A DNA stretch of 64,000 bases from Styela clava (lineage: Eukaryota > Chordata > Ascidiacea > Stolidobranchia > Styelidae), in NCBI RefSeq assembly GCF_964204865.1, contig NC_135250.1:17518001-17582000 (forward strand). The letters run 5' to 3'. The first letter of the stretch is position 1. Every line of letters begins with the position of its first letter. The position numbers and the translations under genes are program-made. This document shows, in pieces, positions 15,301 to 24,971 of this stretch. The notes beneath the pieces are model-generated. The model saw nothing but the letters and a program-made list of their open reading frames with translations, did not search any database and was not told the DNA's origin.

Positions 15301-15981
15301 GAATTTTAATTTTTTTTGATCGAATTCGAATATTGGATTTTCTTTGGATATCTCTAGCCCAATTAACGATTATCATTACATTAAAGACATATAATGCATA
15401 CCACCATCCATCCAGTTCTCAAAAATAAGACGACTCCAAATATGTTTATAAGACAAGATGTGAACACTCCATCCCACGTTCCAAATAAAACTGGATCTTG
15501 AACAAAGAAATGTGTTTTCCACCATGGTTTCTTGTTCTGAAAAAAATGATTGATACTGGTGTTAATAACAAAAAGCTTTGTTCAAACTGTTATAGATGTG
15601 TAAACCAACTTTTACCCTGTTACCAGTATACAAATTGAGTCGTGGTATGACTATATGAACCTGTTTGTCAATTAGTGATTGCATCTTCACCATTCAAGAC
15701 CATGCATCTGGAACAAATATACTGGATAAACAACCTACATACACCTATACCAGTATACGGGCACCTGATCTCGATTGGTAACTAAGCGAGAAGCCCTGGA
15801 TTATAGTATGATCTAATCAGCTTTATTGCACTTGGATGAAGCTTTAATCATTCCTATATATTAATGCAATGCCTACCTTTGAAACCTCTTCATGAAAAAG
15901 TTCAGTGTTAATTTCTCCTTCTGTGTTTTTCTGTTCATTAGAAGTTATATCCTTAACGTTCGACCCACTGTCGCCCTCCAT
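3336..15981 (-). CDS. SLC12A8: SLC12A8-like cation-chloride cotransporter family member (17 coding exons)
   Basis: Multi-pass membrane transporter of the SLC12 (amino-acid/polyamine/organocation) superfamily. Exons, 5' to 3': 15877-15981, 15402-15536, 14570-14764, 13807-13939, 12376-12474, 12166-12291, 10655-10730, 10050-10137, 9643-9709, 9200-9279, 8178-8378, 7848-7979, 7338-7407, 6236-6417, 5146-5382, 4189-4367, 3336-3528. All borders are GT/AG, the phases agree, and the 2298 nt give 765 residues (human about 714). Family landmarks in order: [10 protein letters not shown] and LRTGWMV in exon 2, [14 protein letters not shown] in exon 3, TGFAESV in exon 4, [18 protein letters not shown] in exon 6, [15 protein letters not shown] in exon 7, VVDYSYF in exon 11, and the subfamily-specific C-terminal EQILLAP and [11 protein letters not shown] in exon 17. 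An acidic/lysine-rich linker fills exon 15. Substrate is not deducible; mammalian SLC12A8 is debated (polyamines, nicotinamide mononucleotide). Exon 15's acceptor is the least certain border. Confidence 0.93.
3805..4000. mobile_element. MITE copy 1, in SLC12A8 intron 16
   Basis: The element starts ggtactccc and ends cgggcgtacc; its right end reads gccatcttggttcacatact, the inverted form of the family's left terminus. It is flanked on both sides by the identical 8-base target duplication agattgac (3797-3804 and 4001-4008). The left terminal repeat is diverged. The interior matches the 9319 copy (attacgagtt, ggggactag). Confidence 0.85.
4760..4995. mobile_element. MITE copy 2, in SLC12A8 intron 15
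   Basis: The best-preserved long copy (236 bp). Terminal inverted repeats cover roughly the outer 50 bases: gctcccgaagtatgcgaacc at the left against ggttcgcatacttcgggagc at the right, followed inward by aagatggcggacatcggaa and its complement. Subterminal parts contain gttagggttaggcc and cctaaccctaacc. Flanks are atgaaagt and ataaaagt, an 8-base duplication with one mismatch. Confidence 0.88.
6485..6792. mobile_element. Non-autonomous hAT-like element in SLC12A8 intron 13
   Basis: Left end ctgacatgggcaaattacgg, then cccgcgggcc; right end ttgcccatccctg. The ends are inverted versions of each other (cagggatgggcaa type). Flanks ctatagac and ctgtagtc match at 6 of 8 positions, as expected of an old 8-base target duplication. 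No transposase frame inside; 308 bp. Confidence 0.7.
9319..9521. mobile_element. MITE copy 3, in SLC12A8 intron 9
   Basis: The element begins ggtactcccgaagtatgtga and ends ttcgggagtaac. It is bracketed by a perfect 8-base duplication, aataattc, at 9311-9318 and 9522-9529. Length 203 bp; the interior matches copy 1, including ggggactag and cctgaaattatgg. Confidence 0.9.
9805..9900 (-). mobile_element. SINE fragment in SLC12A8 intron 8
   Basis: Carries the body core cgtaaccgaccagcggttac followed by gtgaacca, shared with the SINE at 14067-14387 and the copies at 49380-49870. The tRNA-like head is missing. The core is itself an inverted repeat (gtaaccg / cggttac). Confidence 0.7.
11321..11349. 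repeat. (ATGT)n microsatellite
   Basis: About seven perfect tandem tetranucleotides of the form gtat/atgt within SLC12A8 intron 6. Confidence 0.95.
12589..12927. mobile_element. Non-autonomous hAT-like element in SLC12A8 intron 4
   Basis: Left end cagcggttgccaaaag, right end agtttggtaaccactg, forming the usual short imperfect hAT terminal repeats. The flanks ctataagc and ctttaaga are consistent with a degraded 8-base target duplication. The interior string aattgtgttaaacata and the following tgattgaatattt also occur in the 49863-50621 element, so both belong to one family. 339 bp, no transposase. Confidence 0.75.
12955..13513. mobile_element. Non-autonomous hAT-like element with a nested MITE, intron 4
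   Basis: Left end caggggtcggcaacctacgg with a cggcccgcgggcc block; right end gttgcagacccctg. The flanks tattaaat and cattaaat form an 8-base target duplication with one mismatch. The MITE at 13125-13234 sits inside, so the MITE inserted later. The native hAT sequence is about 440 bp once the insertion is removed. Confidence 0.85.
13125..13234. mobile_element. MITE copy 4 (short 110-bp form), nested in a hAT element
   Basis: Ends cctccagaagtatgcgcatc and its complement gtgcgcatacttctggag, almost a perfect hairpin. Flanks aataaaat and gataaaat give an 8-base target duplication with one mismatch. This is the short, TIR-dominated form of the family. Confidence 0.85.
14067..14387 (-). mobile_element. 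tRNA-derived SINE, near full length, in SLC12A8 intron 3
   Basis: Read on the minus strand, the element opens with a tRNA-like head (gtggcacatcgtgctaagcg as an A-box-like segment and ggttcgaatccc at 14299-14310 as a canonical B box), continues through a body shared with the 9805 and 49380-49870 copies, and ends in a short (atcct)n tail at 14067-14083. The B box, internal promoter layout and simple tail identify a RNA polymerase III retroposon rather than a functional tRNA gene; the head does not fold into a full cloverleaf that I can recognise. Confidence 0.85.
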
Positions 15982-16839
15982 ACCAATGCTTAGATAGATA
16001 GTGAGGTTTCTTTAACATACGACAGGACTGTGCACTTGACAGCATTAACGTATCCTAACACAACACCACAAAGTGCATCAAAACTGAACCCGGCTGAGAA
16101 AACACCTTTTTCTACACATACATATGAAATTCATTCGAAATTCAATTTGAGTATTTTGAATTATCCAAAATAATTTATCTCCAAATATTTCGCAACTAAT
16201 ATAATATAAATAAACAATTCATCCATATACAGATATATGATATACCAGTGTTGAGTCCAGAAGTCCGGCAAATTTCAAGTACAGAAGTATAAATTCCAAT
16301 AGCTGAATACAGGAATAGTGTAATTCAAGATATCAAGTTATTAGTATTGTTCAATTAAATTAAATCAAGCATGGAAAAACAACAAAACAAGGTTAAGAAA
16401 CGTCAATAGAACAGGCAGACAGGTACAGAAGTATAATATATTAATAAAAAATCTAGTTTATACATATACATATTACAAAATGTAGTCTCTTTCAATCATT
16501 TTCTTTATGTGTATGTATTATTTATTCATCACCATGTGAAAAGTGAAGACACATTCAGACATTACGGCATTAACAAACGGAAGCAAAACATTGTTATTCA
16601 CAGGCAGACAAGTGAAAGTAGTCACAGAAAACCTCAAGAAGTTATCTAGCCTGCTAGTGCTAGCTGTGACACCCTACTGCCCTAGTACAGTACCGGTAGT
16701 ATTACAAACTTTTGTTAAAAGATAAACAATAAATTATATTATTCAAGCATCATATTTTTAGTCATTTTACTCCTGTACTCCAATCATGCAAAAAATTTTG
16801 ATGGTATGTGTTTGATAACCAAGGTAAAGCTGGATTCCC

Positions 16840-16990
16840 ATTTCACCACATACCGGTACAGACATACCGGTACCTGCATTGGCTGCATACTGACATACCA
16901 GTACCGTACTGCCGTACGGTACCGTACCTGGCTGCCTGTCTATCGGTACCGTGGTCTATATTTGATTTTATCAATTACGGTACCGTATTT
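16840..16990. repeat. Cryptic-simple patch of ACCGGTAC/GTACGGTAC motifs
   Basis: taccggtac, taccgtac, gtacggtaccgtac and related palindromic octamers recur about ten times in 150 bp. The taccggta octamer is also scattered elsewhere (for example near 14090, 63265). Looks like a simple-sequence expansion on a palindromic core. Confidence 0.7.
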
Positions 16991-17329
16991 CATATTTTAT
17001 CGACTATTCTGCTGATTCAGTCTCAGTCAGTCAGTGATTACAGGATTATGGCTGTATGGAGTCGAAATAAACTTATAGATATAACCTCTATCACGAAATT
17101 GGAGCTGACTGAATCGCAGAAAATTCCTACACGTGAAATCAAATGTTCCAAATCATTTTGTGCTAGGAAGTGTATATTTTGAGTGATTTACCGATAGCAA
17201 TTAAGGTAAAACAATTAGTCATCACACTATTCATCTTTTTAATATATAATAACACGCTAAAATCACTGTAACAGTCTAAATTTCAAATTCCAAGCTGTAT
17301 CAAAGGGTTGTTTGAAATTGACTGAATTT

Positions 17330-18085
17330 CAATATTGACTTGATTTGGGGCAGGTATTTCTCGAAAATCGCCAATAAAGCCAGCATAACGACATACTGTG
17401 AGAAATGAATATAGATTCGAATTCATCATGACACAATAGTAACAGCACTTTTTGAACTGGCCATATATGATGCCAAACAGAGCGTATTTTTCGATAATTT
17501 TAGGAATAATATATATAGATCATAGTTAAAATTGGTATTGTATTTCCACTAAATTCACTAAATATTTGAACAATTACTTTTTTTAGTTTCTAATACACGA
17601 TATTAAACGTCTAATACATTTAAAACGGGTATCGGAGAGAATAAAGTAGGTGGAAACATTTTACGCCTCCTCGTGGATTATTTTGGAAATTTCGAAAAAT
17701 TGCAGTTTTGGATGGGCGATATCTCGAAAACCGCCAATAAAGCCAGCATAACCGTAAGGCATAACGACATATTGGGGGGGGGGAAAGAAACCTTATAGAT
17801 TCGATTTCATCATGGCAGAATAGTAGCATCACGTTTTGAACTGAACAAATATAATACCAAACATAGTGTATTTTTTGGTAATTTTAGGAAAATATTTATA
17901 AATCATAGTTAAAATTAGTTCTGTATTTCTACTAAATTTACTAAATAATTGAACAGTTATCTTTTTTAGTTTTTAATGCATCGATATTAAACGTCTAATA
18001 CATTTAAAACGGGTATCGGATGGAATAAAATAGGTAAAAACATTTTACGCCCATCGTGGATTATTTTGGAAATTTCGCCCACTTT
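17330..18085 (+). repeat. Direct copies of a ~362-bp repeat (block F)
   Basis: ccaataaagccagcataac occurs at 17371 and again at 17733, a 362-base period. Each unit also contains catcatg, a stretch ending ttgaactg, the phrase ttttaggaa, and ctaatacatttaaaacgggt. About two units plus a partial third ending near 18080 are present. The same sequence is found in opposite orientation at 20530-21360. Confidence 0.85.
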
Positions 18086-20529
18086 ACTTTTGATTTCTGA
18101 GATACTGCTACTTGTAATATAGGGGAGAGCAACAACATTTTTGCCATTATCGCATAAATAGTTACGCAGCTTTGTTTATAATTTCCATATATGAAGTAAT
18201 AAATAACCTCTTATATTTAATTGTTCTCCAGAACAGCTAAATTTGATCTAATTTTACACCGTGTTATTTCCGTATGATAGGTTCCAAATGAAAAATACAT
18301 AAAATTTTTACTATTTACATTTGTTCTTAGGTATTTTTTGACCAATCCATCTAGCAACGCTTTTCTCTCATGTATCATTACAATTTTATTAATTTCAAAA
18401 GGATAATATTTTACCCAAATGTATATGCTTATGTTGTTTGTTAGATCTATATGCTATACTATAGCCATATTAAAATTACTATGTACTATTTTTACTATAA
18501 CTACGCACTATTTTAAATGATCTTGTTTGCCATTCCACGTCACTCTAATTTACTAGGAGTTTGATTTCCTAACGCGATTTCCTAACGCGAATTTTCTACT
18601 TGAGAATATCTCGTATCTCGGGAAAAGAGCGTTATAAAATATATTTATGATGCGTTTGATCGTACGAGCTTTTAGAAAAAAGCTAAAACGCGTGGTCATT
18701 AATTAATAACAATGAAAAGGGAGCTAGCTTTAAATATATTATGTAATTTCTTTGAAATGTTTTTCTCCATCTTTGTCATCTATCACATTAAAATTTTGAA
18801 CATTATACATTACGTATGGTCATGTCAGAACATGCTGCTGTTTTTCTGTTATATTAAAATAGTTCTTTCTTCCCCCAATTGTCCCGTAATCGCTGCCTAA
18901 ATGTGTATTAATTTTGAAATTTTGAAAATGATCTACAAAAAGCGACAAAGATCGTTATGGTATAATATAGTCCGCTATTAATACCAAATTTATTAGCCGT
19001 GCAATGTTCATGAGTTCACGATGAGGAATTCCGAGGTAATTTCTCAATTATTCATCACATTTAGATGAAATTCGAACCCTCTTCCAAATTGAATGTAAGT
19101 AATGAATATTATCATTTATAGCAATGTAAAAACGTGCTTCTAATGCTCTGTTATATTAAAATCACATCTATGGCGGTTCTATTACTGCGTAATTGACACG
19201 TAATGATGACTTTGTTAGGGTTTTTTTTTGAGAGAAAACGATGTAACTTTTCGAAATTTTGAAAATAATACACTGGGTGGCGTCAATTCTTTTTGTCTAA
19301 TTTTCCGTTTAGCAGGATTTTTTTTTATGTATGTGGAGTGCAGTGTTGATTTATGACTAATTGAGTGAAAATAATTGCGTAATTGTTTGGTAGAATTTTT
19401 GAATTACATTTCCTTTAAAACATCTTACATCTACATACAATGCTTAAAAATTTGAGCCTATACCTTATGTTCGTTATTATATATGGCCATTTCAGAACGT
19501 CTTGCTATACTGTTCTGCCAAAATAAAATAAAACCTCTGAGTACTTTATTTTTCGAATGTGGGGTAAGGTTGCCATTGTTGGAGGTTTTCCGAAAAATAA
19601 CTGCTTCAAGAATGTTTATCTGCAAAAACAATCCACGAAAGGAAGACAAAAGTTATACCCCTTTTATAATATGACATAAATAGTTAATCAAACACGCTAG
19701 TACATTCCCCAATATATCTTTAAAAAGCTTATTTTCGCCGCTTTCCACTAAAACGCGACCAAATTACGTAGCGTAAATGCGTTCGACCATATGCCGGTAA
19801 GAAGAGAGTAATTTCAAAAAATTTCGAGAAAACGCTTTGTTTCGCAATTAAGAACACTCGGATCAAGCATGGATAATTTAAACTCAAACATTTTGAGTTT
19901 TGAAATTGGTTTTGTTCACACGCAGACCACTATGAAATACTATTGACCCCCCAAAATAGATTTAATTTAGCCATAATCCCAAATTATGACACAGATCTGC
20001 CATTCATGACCAGGTCGATCCTAGAGAGTTTTAAGGTATTTCATAGATTCCGCTACTCAAATAAATGTATTAGACATGGAATAATCATTTGTGGTAATGT
20101 ACTTCAAGCTTATTGATTAAAAATATTTTAGTAAATTTGAATGGATAACTATCAAATGAATTTAATAAATTACAATCAAAGAATAAACGTTTAGTATCAT
20201 GTACGGCTCAATCAAAACTATGATTTATGACTATGACCCTACTATGATTTTGGTAAAATAAATTTAAATATTTGTCGATTAGCCGCCCCATTATCGCCTT
20301 TATTGGATGCTTTTGAGAAATCGCTGCTTGAAGTTTATTTTTCATGACAGGACGTAACAAAAATTTCGGCCGTACTATATAGTTGCCACAACTCATATTG
20401 AACATACAATATATATTATCCACGCTTTACAATATATTTTAAAGTGAATTTTAAACATTTGATCGATGTAGATAAAACACAAAACAACTACGAAATATTT
20501 CATGTCTGAAATGTTGAAATATCGAATGA

Positions 20530-21360
20530 TATGCGCTAAGTTTGGTATTATATATGGCCGGTTCAAACCGTGCTGCTACTATGTCGTTATGTTGGCTTTA
20601 TTGGCGGTTTTCGAGGAATCGCCCATCCAAAACTGTAATTATTTAAAATTTCTAAAATAATTTTTTGACATTTCCAAAGGGATCCACGAGGGGACGTAAA
20701 ATTTTTTTTTTTTTTTCTATTTTATTCTCTCCAATACCTGTTTTAAATATATCAGACGTTATCGGTGTATTAGAAACTAAAAACAATATTGGTTCAATTA
20801 TTTAGTGAATTTAGTGGAAATACAAAACCAGTTTTAACTAGGATTTATATATATATTGTTCATAAAATTACCGAAATATACGCTATGTTTGGTATCATAT
20901 ATGGCTTGATTAAAACGTTCTGCTACTATTCTGCCACGATTAACTCGATTCTATAAGCTCTCTTCTTTTCTCCCAATATGTCGTTATGCTGGCTTTATTG
21001 GAGGTTTTCGAGAAATCGCCCATCCAAAAATGTAATTTTTTGAAATTTCCATAATGATCCACGAGGGGCGTAAAATGTTTTTTGCTATTTATACTCTCCG
21101 ATACCTATTTTAAATGTATTAGACGTTCAATATCCGTGTATCAGAAAGTAAAAAAGATTATTGTTTAAATATTTAGTAATTTTAGTAGAAATACAAAACT
21201 AATTTTAACTATGATTTATATATATTTTTCATAAAATTATCGGAATATACGCTATACCTGCTGCTACAATTCTGCCATGATGAAATCGAACCTATAAAGT
21301 TTCTTCTTTTCTCCCAATATGTCGTAATGCTGGCTGGAGGTTTTAGATAAATATTGTTTT
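20530..21360 (-). repeat. Inverted copies of the same ~360-bp repeat (block R)
   Basis: The complement of the 17330-18085 unit: ctttattgg occurs at 20597 and 20993, each followed by the ttttcga...aatcgcccatcc phrase and later by gatccacgagg and ttttaaat(g/a)tat. A third, truncated unit ends near 21350. Unit length varies (about 335-400 bp). Together with block F this makes a large inverted repeat with a ~2.4-kb spacer. Confidence 0.85.
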
Positions 21361-21689
21361 GAACTTGTACTAAACTTCATAACTTCGTTTCTTATGGAAT
21401 ACCTTGCATACTGCAATACCTGCATTTTTCGCTCGAATGGCCCTGTTTAAGCACCATTTTAAAGTCTAATTTATTGTATTTCGGTGTGTAAAGCTTGTTC
21501 ATGTCCTTTGATGGTGAAATTATATTTCTTATAAAGCTTTGTACTTTATTTTTGCATCTATAAGGGAACATAGCATAAGAGTAATTCAGAACGGTATATG
21601 TAGTCGCAAGTATTATATATGATATGGGGTAAAGAACAAAGCGAGATTTCATGAAGTATCGGATGTTGGAAAAAATATGAGCGATCAAA

Positions 21690-22685
21690 AATCAGATTAT
21701 GTCATATTTGGTTCGACATAGATTATTGGATGCCAAATTCGAATATGTTATCTTATTTTCTGGCAACTTTTGACAATGATTTCATTCACATGTATAAATC
21801 AAGTGTCCAACAACAAAGTATGATCACCAGCGGAATGAAATTAGAAATATAGGGGCTTTCAAAAATTGATAAAAATCAGATTTCGCCGTATTTGGTGCAA
21901 TATCGATTGTTCGATGCCAAATTCGAATATGGTATTCTATTTTCCCTACAACTTTTACCAATGACTTCGTTTACATGTATAAATCAAGTGTCCAACAACA
22001 AAGTATGATCCCCAGCGGAATGAAAATAAAAGAATATGGGCCTTCAATAATTGATAAAATTCTGATTTTGCCATACTTGGTGCGATATCGATTGTTCGAT
22101 GCCAAATTCGAATATAGTATTCTATTTTCCGACAACTTTTTAACAATGGTTTCGTTTACATGTATAAATCAAGTCTCCAACAACAAAGTATGATCACCAG
22201 CGGAATGAAAATTAGAAAAATAGGGGCTTTCAAAAATTGATAAAAATCAGATTTTGTCATATTCGGTGCGATATCGATGGTTCGACGCCAAATTCGAATA
22301 TGTTATTCTATTTTCCGACAATTTTTGACAATTATATTGTTTCATGTATAACTAAAGTGTCCAACAACAAAGTATGATCACCAGCGGAATAAAAATTAGA
22401 AAAATGGGGGCTTTCAAAAAATGATAGAAATCAGATTTTGGCATATTTGGTGCGATATCGATGGTTCGACGCCAAAATCGAATATATATGTTATTCTATT
22501 GTCCGAAAAATGTTGACAAAGATTTCGTTTACACTTATAATTCAAGTGTTCAACAACAAAGTATGATCACCAGCGGAATGAAAACTAAAAAAATATGGGC
22601 CTTCAAAAATCGATAAAAATCTGATTTTGGCATATTTGGTGCGATATCGATTATTCGACGCCAAATTCGAATATGCTTTATAATA
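21690..22685. repeat. ~185-bp tandem satellite, about 5.4 copies
   Basis: The phrase gccaaattcgaatat recurs at 21732, 21916, 22101, 22287, 22471 and 22660, giving spacings of 184, 185, 186, 184 and 189. Each monomer also has gtccaacaacaaagtatgat, ccagcggaatgaaa and gcgatatcgat. Monomers are about 90% alike by eye. A frame of 72 codons in the array is a by-product of the repeat. Confidence 0.95.
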
Positions 22686-23371
22686 AAAAATAAAATCATA
22701 ACAGCCGACATAAAATATTTAAATCAGCGCCTTCTATTTTATCGGCAAATGGGAATTTGGAAATAAGGTTCATTCATTTGATAATGCCGATGATCGCGTA
22801 ATCACATTTAGGTTTTTCTGAATCAACGAATGGTCTCGTGAGCAATATAAAAAATAAAGTCCAGCCCTGTCACACGCCAATCAACTATCTGCCATCACAT
22901 TGACTGGTTCGTTTCCCGCGGGTGCGTATACAATAAGTCTCACTCAGTTTCAGTTGAGAGTAACAGTTAAAAGTAAAGAAAAAAAATAACTGAAACTGCA
23001 AAATAAAAAGAGTAAATTCTAATTTGGAATTCTATGTGCTAACTTTCGTATATTACTTCTCTCTTAGATTTCAACTTTTAGGCCTCCTCCGACCGCCGTC
23101 CTCTCCACGATCTTTACTTAGCCCCGTCAAATATTATGTCCTAGTTTTGTGGGAGCTTGGAACGAATTAGTGCATTTTCAGGTAAAAGCGTCCGTACTTA
23201 CGGAATTTCCTACTTATGATGGGGCTTGGAACAAATTAATTTCGTTCCAATTATGGAAACCCCTTTGCAAGTAGAAAATTCTTTAAGGTACACATGGTAA
23301 GAAGAAAGAACAGAGAAATACCGAATAAAAACTACAAATTTTTCGTATCCAGAGACTTTCATAGGTAGAGT

Positions 23372-23444
23372 TTCTTGGTGCGGCCCGCGGCTTCACCCAG
23401 TTACTTGTATTTGGCCCGCCTGTAAAAAAGGTTGCACACCCCTG
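23372..23444. mobile_element. hAT terminus (one end only)
   Basis: gcggcccgcggcttcaccc and tttggcccgcc, followed by the end ggttgcacacccctg. These are typical of a hAT end (cagggg...caacc in the other orientation). The partner end is not recognisable upstream. Confidence 0.55.
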
Positions 23445-23600
23445 CTCTAAAGTCTAAAAGCAATAGTGATAGGGATAAAATATTCACAGCACTGCTAAAT
23501 ACACACTCTGATGGTACACTGGTAGCAGGTACACACATATATTTCGCGCCATTCCCGCTATATATTTGAACCTGGATTTATTACCCTTTCATCGCTCTAG

Positions 23601-24059
23601 CACTAGTGTTCCGCGAGCGTCTTCCGAGTGTTCCGTGGAAAAGAATCAAAATTACGACTAAACTGGTCGCCGTGGCGATCTTGGGATCGTGAAGTTGTCG
23701 ACCAACTGGTGACCGTTCAATATCACGTAACCGTCGACCTAAAGCGGACTAACTTTTTGAGGGTAGTGGCATTTTCGTTAACCGTCAGCATAGAAAGGTA
23801 AAATGAATTTATTGATTCATATACACAGCATTTAAAAAAAGAAACAGTAAATCAATAAAATAAAGGCAATGTGTAAAATATTCAATAATATTTTAGTTCT
23901 GTTAGTTTTTGCGGCGCATTTGGCAACTCGCCACCCCTCTGGGAATTGCTGAACTACACCATTTTTCTTTATCAATTTTACCCTTTTATTTTTTGGTGTT
24001 CCGCGAGCCGAGATGAAAATCGTGGGTGTTCCGTGGCCAAAAAAGTTTGGGAAACGCTG
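23601..24059 (-). mobile_element. Truncated member of the 49863-50621 hAT family
   Basis: Right end aaaagtttgggaaacgctg preceded by ggtgttccgtggcc and gttccgcgagccg; left side cactagtgttccgcgagcg. In opposite orientation it aligns with the 49863-50621 element (gtggcgatc, gaacgctcg, tcaataaattcactttacct type phrases). The outermost ~28 bases of one terminus are missing, so it is a decayed copy. Confidence 0.75.
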
Positions 24060-24289
24060 GAGTAGACTATAGAAAAAAGAATCTGAGATAGGTTAGTAAT
24101 GCACCATGAAAAAGTAACTAGAATCATTATGCATAGAAGATTTTAAAAGATTTACGAAGTAAAATGAGTCTTTTGCTTACGTTACTTTGCTTACGTCTTA
24201 TATTTTTTACTTGGAATAGTACATCCGCGCTTACTATCATTGGCTACAGGGTACAAGTTTGTCTATTCTATTCAATAAGTGAAAATGTG

Positions 24290-24420
24290 CATGAAGACTG
24301 AACATGGGTACAAATGTCCACGGGTGCAATTGTACGTGAGTGCAACTGTATATGGGTGAAAATGTCTAGGTTCAAATGTATATGGATGCAAATGTACACG
24401 GATGCAATTTATATGCATGT
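24290..24420. repeat. Degenerate 17-18-bp minisatellite
   Basis: About seven imperfect units of the form tgtacacgggtgcaaa (acatgggtacaaatg, ccacgggtgcaattg, tatatggatgcaaatg, tacacggatgcaattt). A related inverted phrase follows near 24440-24460 (ttttgcacccacgtacaatt). Confidence 0.75.
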
Positions 24421-24971
24421 TCTAAAATCTTGAACATTTTGCACCCACGTACAATTGTACTCATGGGTAATTCCAAGCATACAAGTTTGCACCAGTATAT
24501 ATATATATATTTGGGTACAAGCACATGGCTGTGGGCTTATATGTCCATAACCCAAATGACTGTATATAATGTTTGAAACTTGGCGGACATGCAAGTTATA
24601 TTGGCTGTAGCATACATGGATATCATGTAACTGACTTCATCACAAATGCAGTTGTCAACTAAAACAAAATCTTGGCGGTGAAATTCCGTTCAGCATCGAC
24701 ATTGTCACTAAGAAAACATTTGATCCGATGTGGACTAACTACAAGAGAAGAGTCAATCCAGCGACCTCATAACCACGAATATCCACAAAATGGTTCGAAC
24801 TATTAGCATATATTCATGAATTATATAAATGTGTGCGAAAACAGACTAAATTAGCTAGTAAAAAAGTCGGATAATATTGCCTTTCAAGGAAATGTAGGTA
24901 ATAGACAACCGAATTTCCAAAGAAATGTGCATTGAGTTAACTGGAAGTATCATAAGAACGCAACGTCTAAG

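Larger units (their letters stand above)
16000..24971. other. Gene-free, repeat-rich intergenic block
   Basis: No exon with recognisable coding content was found between the SLC12A8 start and the esterase 3' end. The block holds a TACCGGTA/GTACGG-rich patch (16840-16990), paired inverted repeat blocks, a satellite array, hAT remnants and a minisatellite, listed separately. Open frames here are repeat readings. Confidence 0.7.

Noticed and set aside
21975..22193. 72-codon frame in the satellite array
   Set aside because: It spans monomers of the 185-bp repeat and is broken in the other monomers.
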